A DNA stretch of 64,000 bases from contig JAPTYO010000011.1 in the NCBI GenBank assembly GCA_036873135.1, positions 13,278,747 through 13,342,746 on the forward strand, in the 5' to 3' direction. Positions 22,088-32,849 of the stretch are shown one piece after another. The notes beneath the pieces were generated by a model that saw only the letters and a list, made by a program, of their open reading frames with translations, was not told where the DNA came from and did no database searches. The position numbers and the translations under genes are program-made. Source of the DNA: Clarkia xantiana subsp. parviflora. Taxonomy: Eukaryota; Streptophyta; Magnoliopsida; Myrtales; Onagraceae. How positions within the stretch are numbered: the first letter of the stretch is position 1; each line of letters starts with the position of its first letter.

Positions 22088-22805
22088 TGTTGGATCACGG
22101 TGGAACTCCGGTACGGACTTTGACGGCAATCCTAGCTCCTTCGCTCCACGCAATCCTGCAAGAGGGGATAGACCGGGCGGTGACCCAGAATCCCTCTCCG
22201 ATGCTTAAATGAGTGCCTAATACGAACTGGCAAGCAATAATCTCAAAGGGTATGTAATTCAACGTAAGTGTTCTGAGGTGACCTCTTGCCCTTTTATAGG
22301 CGAAGAGATGCCTCAGGTACCTGGTGAACCGTTGGGGGTGGTTAGCCCGTATCCCGCGTATCTCGGATGTGATCCCGCCTATCTAGGCCATGATCTCGCT
22401 TATCTCGGCCACGCCCCGCGTATCTCGGCCACGCTCCGTGTATCTTAACCACGTTCCGCGTATCTCGGCCACGCCCCGCGTATCTTGGCCTTATCCTCTG
22501 GTAACGAGTCCCGACTCCCGTCGGGGACTCCAGAGTTATCTCATTGTGTCACCGCTCGGGGCCCCTCGTCATCGTGACAGGGCCAATCGTTCTCAGGGAT
22601 TCGTCATCGGGGCCTACTTAAAGGCTTCTCATCGGGAGCTTCCAGCTCATCTGTCGGGACCGACTCTGTCGGGACCTTTCATCATCGGGACTCCCTTCGT
22701 CGGGACCCTTCTCCTAGGTCATCTTGACCTTCATTCGGGGCCTTGTGGGCCTGTTTGCCGTTTCCTCACCGTTAAAGGGCCTGACGGCTGTAGTCGAACC
22801 CATCA
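22088..22805 (-). repeat. 5' LTR of B
   Basis: 718 bp, about 99% identical to 11667-12384. The minus strand carries CCTATAAAAG at 22300-22291, the probable TATA box for genomic RNA. Confidence 0.95.
22291..22300 (-). promoter_or_regulatory. TATA box in the 5' LTR of B
   Basis: CCTATAAAAG on the minus strand; the same element occurs in C at 27179-27188 (CCTATAAAAG, plus strand). Confidence 0.6.
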
Positions 22806-22810
22806 CCAAC

Positions 22811-22961
22811 TTTGTTGTCTGAGGGTCCTGACTTTAGTGTTCCCGACATTACTGTTTGAGGATCCCAACTTTAGTAGTTCCCCGACTTTACTGTCTGGGA
22901 GCTTTGCCGCAAAAATGGTACGCTCTTAGTATGGTCGTATTTAATAAATCACGATCCAACA
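22811..22961 (-). repeat. Right LTR of L, second segment
   Basis: Completes the LTR begun at 10717: it resumes with TTTGTTGTCTGAGGGTCC at the point matching 8290 of the left LTR and ends CGATCCAACA, followed by the TSD GTTGG. Confidence 0.9.
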
Positions 22962-22966
22962 GTTGG

Positions 22967-23662
22967 AACCTAGAGTACTCCAAATACTCTATGACATACA
23001 TGTTTTTGATAGCTCGGGTTATGGTGGCGTGGTCGAACATTAGATGTTACGTTCCTTGAGGACAAATTCCTAAGCTTTATAATATCAACGTAAATGAAGT
23101 CTTAATTTAAGTAGGGCATAATGATGATGACCACTTACTTCGAGTGGGAGATTTGAGGCAGCAACATAAGTGAATGACATGGTAAATAGGATTGAAGACG
23201 TTTTCATAATAAATCCTGTGGGTGGAGTCAATCCAACCACACAGATCACTGTTGCTGCATGTGCGAATCAAGCTGAACCTGATAATCATGTTAATGAACC
23301 GTTGGATGAAAATCATATAATCCTCACCTACTGGTTACAGTGGGAGTGGCACTACCAACTTGGTTCCTGATCCTAGTAACCATGGAATTCGTCTCGGAGG
23401 TAGAATCCCGAGACCAAGAGGTCGTCCAAGAAATTTTGTTGGTGAATGTTCACGTAACGCTCTTGTTCCCAGTGGGAGTGTTGTTCCAATCAGGAGTATT
23501 ATTCCTAGTGGGAGCGTTGTTCAAGTTCAAGATGTGACTAATGAGCCTAGACATAGTCAAAGGCATTGAACTTCTCCCAAGAAGTATCCCATAAAAAAGG
23601 TGAGTTATTCACTATGAATTTAGTTGATTTACCTGCTAACCGCAGTGCCATAGGAGTGGGTT
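22967..23662 (+). pseudogene. A: integrase tail and hinge before RT
   Basis: Resumes copia A after L. A fragment near 23045-23080 reads DVTFLEDKFLS, which fits the short conserved stretch at the end of copia integrase. It is followed by a low-complexity hinge (GRIPRPRGRPRN, then VPSGS repeats). The homologous part of A2 is 37090-37680. Several frameshifts are present. No integrase core precedes it. Confidence 0.5.
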
Positions 23663-25058
23663 ATGAAATTGAAACTCACTTCTGATGGAAATGTCGAGAG
23701 GTACAAAGCTCGACTCGTTGCGAAAAGATATACCCAACTTCACGGAATGGACTTTGATGAGACATACTCACCGACTGTGCGTTACACCACAGTCTGGGCC
23801 ATTATGGCCTTGGTTGCATGCCTTGAATTAGAGCTGCACCAAATGGACGTTAAGATTGCATTCCTCCACGGAAACCTGGAGGAAGAGATCTATATGGAGC
23901 AACCAGAGGGTTTCATAATCTCTGGAAACGAACGTAAAGTTTGTAAACTCCAAAGGTCGCTCTATGGTCTTAAATAATCGTCTCGGCAATGGTACCCCAG
24001 GTTCCATGGGGAAATGATTGGAAACGGAATCATGAATCTTCAAGAAGATCCATGCGCGTACACTAAGACTTCTGAGTCGAAGTACGTTATCCTGACTTTA
24101 TATGTGGATGACATACTACTTGCCACGAACGATGTGAGTTACATGAATGAACCAAAGTCCTGTCTGGCATCTGTATTCGAGATGAAGGACATGGGAGGAG
24201 CCACATACATCCAATTCATTAAGATTCCTAGGGATCAAGCTGCTCATAAACTATGTCTCTCTCAAGAATACTATATAAACAAACAGTTGAGAAGGTTCAG
24301 ACTACAAGATGCCAAACCCGTGGATACGCTGGTTGTGTTTGGGTGCGTTGTCAAAGCGTGAAGGCCCAAAAGACCAGGCTAAGCGTGAACAAATGAAAAG
24401 TGCAGGGTACCTCAGTATGGTTGGTAGTCTAATATACGCCATGCAATGCACTCGTCCAGACATCTGTTACGCTGTGGGCTTAGTAGCACGATTCCAATCA
24501 GACCCTGGTTATCAACATTTAAAGGCCGTAAAACGAATTATTTGATACCTAAAAGGTACTGCCGACTACGGATTGTGCTACGAGGGTGGAAAATTAGAAT
24601 TGTCTGGGTTCAGTGACGCCGACCACGGTGGCGATCCGGATGATTGTAAGTCCACCTCAGGAGGAGTATTTCTCCTTGCTAATGCCGCAATTTCATGGAT
24701 TAGCAAGAAGCAATCATGTGTCGTGTTGTCTACAATGGAGTTTGAATTCGTAGCCCTCTATAAGAACGCACATGAAGCAGTTTGGATTAAAATACCCTTA
24801 GCTGCATTGCTTGACGTCGAGGACAGGAGTAAGCCTATAAAGGTATACTCTGACAGTCATGCAACGATTGCAGTAGTTAAGAATCCTAAGTACCATAGTA
24901 GGACGAAACACATTGATGTAAAGTATAATTATGCTAAAATTATGATCGAATACAAATTGATCACATTAGAATACTTGTCCTATGAGAGTATGATGACGGA
25001 CCCATTAACCAAACCGGATGTTTTCGAAAAAGCACGTCAAAATGCTTGGACTGCGTAG
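23663..25058 (+). pseudogene. A: copia reverse transcriptase and RNase H
   Basis: RT blocks in order: VERYKARLVAKRYTQ, DFDETYSPTVRYTT, LHQMDVKIAFLHGNL (catalytic Asp), IYMEQPEGF, LQRSLYGLK, then YVDDILLATND with the paired Asp. Next come GYLSMVGSLIYAM, TRPDICYAVGLVARF and the RNase H (GFSDADHGGDPDDCKSTSG, then VYSDSHATIAV and RTKHIDVKYNY), ending at TAG after 25055. Breaks: a stop after LYGLK (near 23976), a frame change near 24310-24360 and a TGA at about 24543. This is the product that copies element RNA. Domain content is certain; it cannot be expressed intact. Confidence 0.85.
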
Positions 25059-25340
25059 GGTTTAAGATACTTGTATTGTGATGATAACATTTTGAGATTT
25101 AAAGTAATATTTGAATAAAAGGAATTTCAATTTGATTTTATGATCTTAAGACATCATAATGTTTGAATTTCATCGGATTTTAAGGTCTATAAACTAGTCA
25201 TAGGAGGGATAATCCTCCCAAATAAAACATATCGAATATGGGTCAAGCCTCGTCATACAGACTCGGTAGTCTTGGTGGAGAGGGGGACCTCTACCATGTC
25301 AAGACCGGTCAGGAACCATGGTGATTTCGAATGATAAACC
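25059..25340 (+). other. A: 3' spacer, first part
   Basis: Non-coding sequence after RNase H, homologous to 39164-39440 of A2. It is interrupted by A2 at 25340 and resumes at 40885. Confidence 0.75.
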
Positions 25341-25936
25341 TATTAGCGTATGGAGATTGGGCGCCGTAATTAGGAGCCCATTAATATGTATAAGTCACCT
25401 AAGAAATTGGGTGAATGTCACATTACGGTAATTGGGCTTGACCCAAATCCCAATTAACATGAGAGGCCCAAATATTGGACTCCCTTATACATGGCTGGCT
25501 GAAACTTGGTGTTAAGGGCAAAAGGGACTTTTGTCCACTTTGCTCCTCCTGTAAATAAGGGGTGTTAGGGTTTTCTTAAGGGTAATTCACAATTCCTCCT
25601 AAGTTGTGATTTGAGAGAAAACCATCCCCCAAATAACATAGTTCGGTCGAACCTATTGCTACACCAAGGGTGTGCCAATTTGCTTGGAGCAAATCACTTT
25701 GGAGATCCGTCCCTGCCAAGAATCGATCAGAGGATTTACTGTGGAGACTATACCGCGTAGGACTTCCTTAACAAGAACTTCTACGGGTTCTGTCTGATGG
25801 ATCGCGAACTCCCTCAGCAGGATCCTTGGGACTACGGAAAGGGTTTAATGTATGTGCACATCTTTTGCTGCGTAATTCTGATTACAAGCATGTGCCTTAT
25901 TTATGTTTCCCTAGTAGTCAACCCCGTAATCCAACA
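25341..25936 (+). repeat. 5' LTR of A2
   Basis: 596 bp, homologous over its whole length to 40282-40879. Ends GTAATCCAACA before the PBS. Confidence 0.9.
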
Positions 25937-25937
25937 G

Positions 25938-25949
25938 TGGTATCAGAGC
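25938..25949 (+). other. Primer-binding site of A2
   Basis: TGGTATCAGAGC one base after the 5' LTR. Confidence 0.9.
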
Positions 25950-26674
25950 CTGTGTTAGAAGTTCTTGATTTTTATAAATTGGTGTTCTTGATTTTTAAAG
26001 GTGATGACCAAAATTTTAAAGAATGAAAATTTAAAATTTCCGAAAATTTTCTTGATGTTCTCAGTAAAATTTGATGTTCATGATCTTCAAGAAAAATGAG
26101 ATTTATTTTTTTATCAAAATCAAACATTGATTGTAGATCTTATTAAAACTGGGTTAATAGGTGTTTTGGTCCATAATGTTTGACTACTTTTGGGTTTTGG
26201 TCAATGATGTTTTTTTTGTCCTAGTTTTGGTACCATATGTTTTCAAATTTTTCCTAGTTTTGGTCTGACCATTACATTCCGTCCATTTTTTCCGTTAAGT
26301 GACATGTGCAAGTTACATGATCCACCCTAAACTTTCAATTTTGTTCAATTTAGTCCCTCTAATGCTTTCCTAACCTTTTCATTTGTTGAATTTAGTCTCG
26401 AAGTTTCAAAATTGAACTAGGTCCAATTGACCAAATTGAACAAAAGAAAAAGTTAGGAAAGTATTAGAGGGACCAAATTGAACAAAAATGAAAGTTTAGG
26501 GTGGATCATGTAACTTGCACATGTCACTTAACGGAAAAAATGGACGGAATGTAACGGTCGGACCAAAACTATGAAAAATTTACAAATATATGGTACCAAA
26601 ACTAGGACAAAAAAAACATCATGGACCAAAATCCAAAAATAGTCAAACATCATAGACCAAAACATCTATTAACC

Positions 26675-27391
26675 TGATGGGTTTTGCTATGGCCGTTAGG
26701 CCCTTTAACGGCAAGGAGACGGCGAATAGGTCCACTGGGCCTTAAAGGGAGGTCAAGAAGACCAAGGCGAAGGGTCCCGACAGAGGGAGTCCCGATGATG
26801 AAAGGTCCCGATAGAGTCGGTCCCGATGGGTGAGCTGGATGCTCCCGATGAGATGCCTTTAAGTAGGCCACGATGATGAATCCCTGAGAATGATTGGCCC
26901 TGTCACGATGACGAGGGGCCCCGAGCGGTGACACAATGTGATAACTCTGGAGTCCCCATTATTAGTCAAGACTTGCTATCAGAGGTTGAGGCCGAGATAC
27001 GCGGGGCGTGGCCGAGATACGCGGAGCGTGGCTGAGATACGCGGAGCATGGCCGAGATACGCGGGGCGTGGCCGAGATAAGCGAGATCATGGCCTAGATA
27101 GGCGGGATCGTGCCCGAGATACGCGGAATATGGGCTAACCACCCCAACGGTTCACCAGGTAACTGAGGTACCTCTCCGCCTATAAAAGGGCAGAGGTTAC
27201 CTCAGATCACATTACGTTTTGAGATACATTACTTGAGATTACTGCTTGCCAGTTTGCACGAGATACTCATTTAAGCATCGGAGAGGGATTCTGGGTCACC
27301 GCCCGGTCTATCCCCTCTTGCAGGATTGCGTGGAGCAAAGGAGCTAGGATCGCCGTCAAAGATCGTACCGGAGTTCCACCGTGATCCAACA
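26675..27391 (+). repeat. 5' LTR of C
   Basis: 717 bp, TGATGGGTTTTGC to GTGATCCAACA, containing GATACGCGGAGCGTGGCCGA sub-repeats (about 26996-27125) and a TATA box at 27181. Confidence 0.95.
27179..27188 (+). promoter_or_regulatory. TATA box in the 5' LTR of C
   Basis: CCTATAAAAG, placed as in B; the same sequence is at the equivalent point of the 3' LTR (about 33354). Confidence 0.6.
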
Positions 27392-27415
27392 TTGGCGCCG
27401 TCTGTGGGAACGTGA
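27392..27415 (+). other. Primer-binding site region of C
   Basis: TTGGCGCCGTCTGTGGGAAC directly follows the LTR. Confidence 0.8.
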
Positions 27416-27427
27416 CAAAAAGCTGAT

Positions 27428-29040
27428 ATGCCTTCTACTCGTTCAATGGCGGCTGGCAAGCAAAGAAGACAAGGACAATCTGGTGGTTCCCGTCATCCTG
27501 CTGGGACGACTCTGAATTCATCACCGGAGCGCGTTGAGGGCCAGAATCTCCCTGCTGAGGTCTCCCGGACAGGGGAGCATAATGAAGCTCCTGAAGATAC
27601 TGCTGCTCAACACCAGGGGAATAGGGAGCAGGAGGCTCCTCCAAATGCGGACCTGACGAGGGCTGTGGCGGAGGCCATGCCGATGTTTTTGGCAGCCGTG
27701 GAAGCTCTCTTAGATCGGAGAGAGGCTGCGAGGAGGCAAGAGGAGATGCCTCCACTAGAAGAGGAAGCGCCCCCACCAACAGAGGTTCAGCCCCGAAGCC
27801 AGGGCAGGAGTAGGGAGTCCACTCAACCAGAACGATTTGTGGTCGATGGGCCAGGACCAGTGCAGCATAGGACCATTCCCCTTAATGGTCCCATCACCCC
27901 CGATCAGGTGGTGAAGATCGTGAACATCTGCATGGGAGAGCAGAAGCCGCTGGTGTTAGAGCTGAGGGATCGATCCACCCATCCCTTCGTTCCTCGACTC
28001 ATAGACACCCTCGCCCCGCCAGGGCTGGGTATCCCCACGATTAAGGAGTATGATGGCAGGGGAGATCCGGTTCGTCATGTCCAGAAGCACCTTATGGCGT
28101 GTCTAGGCAGAGCCCGGAATGAAGATATCGTGTGTACGCTGTTCCCGAACACACTTGGTGAGAGAGCCCTGACATGGTTCTTCTGTCTGCCCCCAGGCTG
28201 CATCAATTGCTGGGCTGATATGCACGACCGCTTTATTAAGCAGTACCAGGGTCGCAGACGTCTGTTGAATAGTGTGAGGTCCCTGACCCAGGTGGTACAG
28301 AGGCCCGATGAGTCGCTGGCACACTATTACCAGCGATACACTGCCAGCGTGGCGGAGATTGACGAGGAGATTTCGGAGGGTGAGACCATCCGTACCTTCA
28401 TTCGGAACCTAACAGCCCCCTACGGTTCCGACTTGATGCACAGCGTGGCTGAGAAGGCTGTGTGGAATATGGAGGCGTTGCTGAAGAGGGTGAAGCGGCA
28501 AATCGATGTCCAGGAGTCGAAAATAGCCGCTGGAGAGCTTGAGCCCCCGAAGTCGAATAAGGGAAAGCAATCGGTCAAACCCTTGGACGAGCGCAAGTCG
28601 AAGGATAAATCCGAGAGCAGTCGGAGTCGAGGCCGCTCTGATCGGAGGGATGATAGGCGTTCCTCGAAGAAGGACAGGCGGGAGGATCATGACATTCCTC
28701 TCAACAGCTCTATGGCGGAGGTGTTAACGGTCATGGAGCGACAGGGTATCTCCAGGTACCCCCCAAAGAAGGAAGGAGAATTTTTGGGATCCCGCACCGA
28801 TCGCTAATGTCGATTTCATCGCGCAAATGGTCACGACACCAATCATTGTCGGGAGCTGAAGAAGGAGATTGAAAAGCTGATCCAGAAGGGGAAGCTTAAG
28901 TAGTTTGTCGGGGAGAAGCGGTGTCGATCCCGTTCTCGATCCCGATCACGGTCCCGTTCCCGATCCCGCGATCGGTCCCCAAAGAAGAAGAGGTCTGACC
29001 CGGAGTCTTCTGGTGCCCGTAAAGGAGAAGCGGGGCACTA
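27428..29040 (+). pseudogene. C GAG
   Basis: ATG at 27428 opens 459 codons to TAA at 28805-28807. This longest GAG frame contains the AVEALLDRREAARR helix, the capsid-like region (LGERALTWFFCLPPG, YYQRYTASVAEI) and a Lys/Arg-Ser linker. The TAA replaces the codon just before the zinc motif [14 protein letters not shown], which remains readable from 28808. TAG at 28903 and a one-base insertion near 29017 follow, before the Arg-Ser tail and the protease. Because the zinc knuckle is cut off, the product would bind RNA poorly. It shows what B's GAG looked like before B's own frameshift near 21492. Confidence 0.85.
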
Positions 29041-30128
29041 TCAATGTGATTCACGGAGGATTTGCCGGGGGAGGTGATACCTCGTCCTCCAGGGAGGTTT
29101 ATGCCTCTAGAATTCCCGCTGCAGTGGTGCTGGGTAAGAGGTCCCGATCCTGAACCCTGAAGGAAGAGATGGTGATCTTCTTTTCGTCGGAGGATCTCGT
29201 GGGCGTGGAGACTCCACACGATGACGCTTTGGTCGTGACCTTGGATGTGGATGGATACGAGATGAAGCGGATTCTGATCGATGGAGGGAGCTCCTCCGAT
29301 ATTTTGTTCATAGATGCGCTGGAGGCCATGGGGAAAACGTAGGACCTGAAGGAGGCGAACTTCCCGATGGTCGGATTCTCTGGCTTTACCTCCTATCCAC
29401 TAGGAGTGATCACCTTACCAGTGGAGTTTGGTAGCGGGTGGAAATCGGAGAGGAGGAACGTGGATTTTGTGGTAGTTGAGTCCGCGGGGACCTACAACGC
29501 GATTATCGGGAGAACTACCATCAACCCCCTGATGGCAGTTGCCTCGACTGTGCACCAGAAGATGAAATTCCCGACTGACCATGGAGTCGGAGAGGTCAAG
29601 GGCGACCAGGTGGCTTCCAGGAAATGTTATGTTAACACCACCCGAAGGAAAAGACGAGAGGCTATGACTGTCCTCCAGACAGATGCTGATCCTAGAGAGG
29701 AGTTTGGGCGTCCCGCCCCCGTGGAGGACTTGAAGGAGGTCGAGATTGACGGGCCTCAGAGGAAGGTGAAAATCGGGTCTGCCCTGACCGAGGAGACAAC
29801 CCGAGAATTGATCGACCTACTGAAGGAGTTCAAGGAGCTGTTTGCCTGGTCTCCGAGTGACATGCCAGGAATCAGCCCCAATGTGATCGTGCATGAGTTG
29901 AAGATTGATCCCGCGATCAAGCCTATCGCGCAGAAAAGGCGTCCAATGGGCGCGGACAAGAGGATTGCGATCCAGCAGGAAGTGGGCAGGTTGCTCGATG
30001 CTGGGTTTATCAAGGAGCTCCGATTCCAAACTTGGGTTGCCAACCCGATTCTGGTGAAGAAGAGCAATGGGAAATGGCGGATGTGTGTTGACGAATCAAC
30101 CTTTGAAGCATTTTTTGAACCGACCTGA
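29041..30128 (+). pseudogene. C protease and truncated RT
   Basis: The protease region holds LIDGGSSSDILF, with TGA at 29151 and TAG at 29340 on either side. From 29367 a 253-codon frame continues through the N-terminal RT region (AGFIKELRFQTWVANPILV, then GKWRMCVD). At 30083-30092 the text jumps to the sequence that in B encodes LTNQPLKHFLNR, in another frame. The catalytic Asp, MPFGL and YVDD blocks are all missing, so this copy has no reverse transcriptase. Confidence 0.85.
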
Positions 30129-31965
30129 TGCGTCGGGGAGATTAGTGAAATGGGCAGTCAAGCTTAGTGAGTTCCACATTCACTTTGCTCCGAGAACGGC
30201 TTTTAAGGGCCAGGCGTTGGCGGATTTTATAGTAGAGTCTACAGCTCCCGATCTAGAAGAAGCGGGTCCTGTAGTGGGGGCAACTATGGAGGTCCCGATA
30301 GTAGAGCAACCAGAAATAGCGGAGCAATCAGAAGGATCGGGAGCAGGGTTCGTAATGATACCACCATGCGAAGGTGAGCCGCTTCGATAGGCTTTGGCCT
30401 TAACGTTTAGGGCCACGAACAACGAAGCTGAGTACGAGGCTCTTATCACGGGCCTGAAAATTGCCAAAGGTCCAAGGGCGATACGAGGCGAAGAGCCCAA
30501 TGATGAGGAAGTACCTTCGCGAGGTGCAAGTCTTGAAGGAGAGCTTTAAAAACTTCGACATCGAGGCGATCCCGAGGGAGGAAAACGTGGAGGCAGATGC
30601 CTTGAGCATATTTGCCTTGGGGGCACCCCTGGAGGAAAATCGGAAGGTGCACTTCTTGGAGAAGGTGATCTTGTCGACCACCGACCCGACGCAGGTGTGT
30701 GCTATTGAAGCAGGATCGGAGAAGGAGCCCACTTGGATGACCCCAATAGTCACGTATCTGACTACGGGGGCAGTCCCCGATAATCAAGTAGTAGCTGAGA
30801 GGATACGTCGGATCGCGGCTAATTACGTGATGCTGGACAATCAGCTATACAAGAAGGGCTGGTTCTCGACTCCGTACTTGAAGTGTGTGGCTGAGCCCGA
30901 CACAAGTCGAATCCTGAAGGAGGTGCATGAAGGGGTCGCGGCTTGTCATGAAGGGGCCCGATCAATTATGAGGAAAGTGCTGAACTTGGGCTATTATTGG
31001 CCTACGATGAGCAAGGAGGCGACGACGTTGGTCCGATCCTGTGATGCGTGCCAGAGGTACGCCCCGAGTATTGTGGCTCCGGCTGCTAATCTGACATCCA
31101 TCAAGAGCGCTTGGCCCTTCGCGCAGTGGGGTATCGACTTGGTGGGACCTCTCCCGCAGGCACAAGGTCAGTGTAAGTATTTGCTTGTGGCTGACGATTA
31201 TTTTTCGAAATGGATAGAAGCTAAGGCGTTGGCCAAGACGACGGGGAACCAGATCGTCAAGTTTCTCCATACCCTATATCCAGATACGAAATTCCTAAGG
31301 TGGTGACCAGCGACAATGATCCACCGTTTAACGGGGCTCAGGTGAAGGAGTATCTGGAGGAGTTGAACATCGAGCATCAGACATCCTCTGTGCACCATGC
31401 TCAGACTAATGGCCAGGTGGAGTCAGCCAACAAAATCGTGATGGATGGCTTGAAGAAGAGGGTCTATGCCTTGAAGGGCAAATGGCTGAACGAGTTGGAA
31501 AACGTGCTTTGGGCGGTTAGAACGACACCCAAACGATCAACCGGGGAGACTCCGTTTGGCCTTGTTTATGGCACGTAGGCTGTTGCTCCCGTGGAGGTAG
31601 CTGTGGCATCCCATCAGATGAGATATTACGAGCCTTTGACGAATGATGAAATGAGACGTCTGGATTTGGACTTGCTCGAAGAGAAGAGGCGGGAAGCCGA
31701 CGAAGTCCAGGCTCGAATGCGTTTGGCGACGGCCAGGTATTACAATCGGCGAGTTAAGTCCCGACAATTCTTCGTCGGGGAGCTGGTTTGGCGTCGCAAC
31801 GAGTTCACCCTTTTGGATCGGATCAGCAAGATGTCACCAAAATGGGAAGGACCTTACAAGGTCGTGGGGATGCCAGCTCCGAATGTGTACAAGTTGGAAG
31901 ACCTCGATGGCAGAGTATTGAAGCATTCTTTTAGTGGCGACCACTTGAAGAAACACCATGCTTGA
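30093..31965 (+). pseudogene. C second RNase H (deleted) and integrase
   Basis: Compared with B, a deletion near 30330 removes the YTDGS catalytic segment, and a ~65-bp deletion near 30471 removes the next acidic block of the second RNase H; TAG lies at 30388. From 30461 the frame runs through the integrase zinc region (H..H..C..C near 30930-31060) and GIDLVGPL, then shifts near 31300 where SDND carries the second catalytic Asp; QTNGQVESANK carries the Glu. TAG at 31576 separates the C-terminal domain (31591-31965, RRVKSRQFFVGELVWRR). Both RNase H activities are lost. Confidence 0.82.
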
Positions 31966-32660
31966 TGAAAAGTCGCCTTAAGTGGTGCCCGAGTAAAGTC
32001 GCCTTAAGTGGTGCCCGATGAAAAGTCGCCTTAAGTGGTGCCCGATGAAAAGTCGCCTTAAGTGGTGCCCGAGAAAAAGTCGCCTTAAGTGGTGCACGAG
32101 ATTAAGTCGCCTTAAGTGGTGCACGAGATTAAGTCGCCTTAAGTGGTGCACGAGATTAAGTCACCTTAAGTGGTGCACGAGAAAAAGTCGCCTTAAGTGG
32201 TGCACGAGATTAAGTCGCCTTAAGTGGTGCACGATATTAAGTCGCCTTAGGTGGTGCACGAGATTAAGTCACCTTAAGTGGTGCACGAGAAAAAGTCGCC
32301 TTAAGTGGTGCACGAGATTAAGTCGCCTTAAGTGGTGCACGAGATTAAGTCACCTTAAGTGGTGCACGAGAAAAAGTCGCCTTAAGTGGTGCACGAGATT
32401 AAGTCGCCTTAAGTGGTGCACGATATTAAGTCGCCTTAAGTGGTGCACGAGAAAAAGTCGCCTTAAGTGGTGCACGAGATTAAGTCGCCTTAAGTGGTGC
32501 ACGATATTAAGTCGTCTTAAGTGATGCATGATTCTTGGATTTATTCTAAGTGGTGCAAAGTCGCCTTAAGTGGTGCAGGTTGTTAAGTCGTCTTAAGTGA
32601 TGCACGAAACTAAATCGCCTTAAGTGGTGTGGGCTAAATCGTCTTAAGTGATGTGTTGAA
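31966..32660 (+). repeat. 27-bp tandem array in C
   Basis: About 24 copies of a 27-bp unit around CCTTAAGTGGTGCACGAG. The period is nine codons, so a 168-codon frame (32018-32524) stays open with a nine-residue repeat; it is not a gene. The array is homologous to the one in B and lies directly after the pol stop. Confidence 0.95.
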
Positions 32661-32849
32661 ATATCTTAAGTGGCATAGGTAAGTCGCTTTAAGAAGTGCA
32701 ATGGAAAATCGGAACTAAGATAGTTTGATATTGATGAGGGCTCAAAGGCCCGAGGATGCATTACAAGGAAAGGTCCCCGATTCCGATGTCGGGAGGTCGG
32801 GAGTTGGAAGACACGACAAACTGTAAGTCCCTCATGTCTTGGGGGCAAA
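32661..32849 (+). other. C: remnant 3' region and polypurine tract
   Basis: The first half matches B near 15700-15760 and the second half B near 12385-12480; the ~3.2 kb between them (the antisense gene) is absent. Ends in CTCATGTCTTGGGGGCAAA, the polypurine tract. Confidence 0.75.

Larger units (their letters stand above)
11667..22805 (-). mobile_element. Tat-type Ty3/gypsy element B with antisense gene
   Basis: 11,139 bp between perfect TSDs CCAAC (11662-11666 and 22806-22810). Both LTRs are 718 bp and differ at only about six or seven positions by eye (about 99% identity), so the insertion is recent. On the minus strand: 5' LTR, primer site, gag, protease, RT, RNase H, second RNase H, integrase; then a tandem array, an opposite-strand spliced gene, a polypurine tract and the 3' LTR. 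The second RNase H and the antisense 3' gene place it in the Tat/Retand branch. The coding part carries about five lesions (two nonsense codons, three frameshifts). Confidence 0.93.
7417..22961 (-). mobile_element. Gene-less gypsy-type LTR element L (contains B)
   Basis: Flanked by perfect 5-bp TSDs GTTGG (7412-7416 and 22962-22966). LTRs: 7417-8460, and 10717-11666 continued at 22811-22961 beyond nested B. The internal part, 8461-10716, is only 2.26 kb and consists of three tandem arrays with no protein domain, so L must have moved with proteins supplied in trans. The minus-strand reading next to the right LTR (10716 down to about 10699) is TTTGGCGTCGTCTGTAGG, close to the primer site of B and C, which sets the orientation. 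A purine-rich tract adjoins the other LTR (8461-8480 read on the minus strand). It is a LARD-like derivative related to B, H and M. Confidence 0.88.

Noticed and set aside
31966..32660. A regular 27-bp repeat that looks at first like a CRISPR array, and its 168-codon frame as a repeat protein
   Set aside because: The units are contiguous without spacers, the period is nine codons so the frame is automatic, and a homologous array sits at the same place in B.
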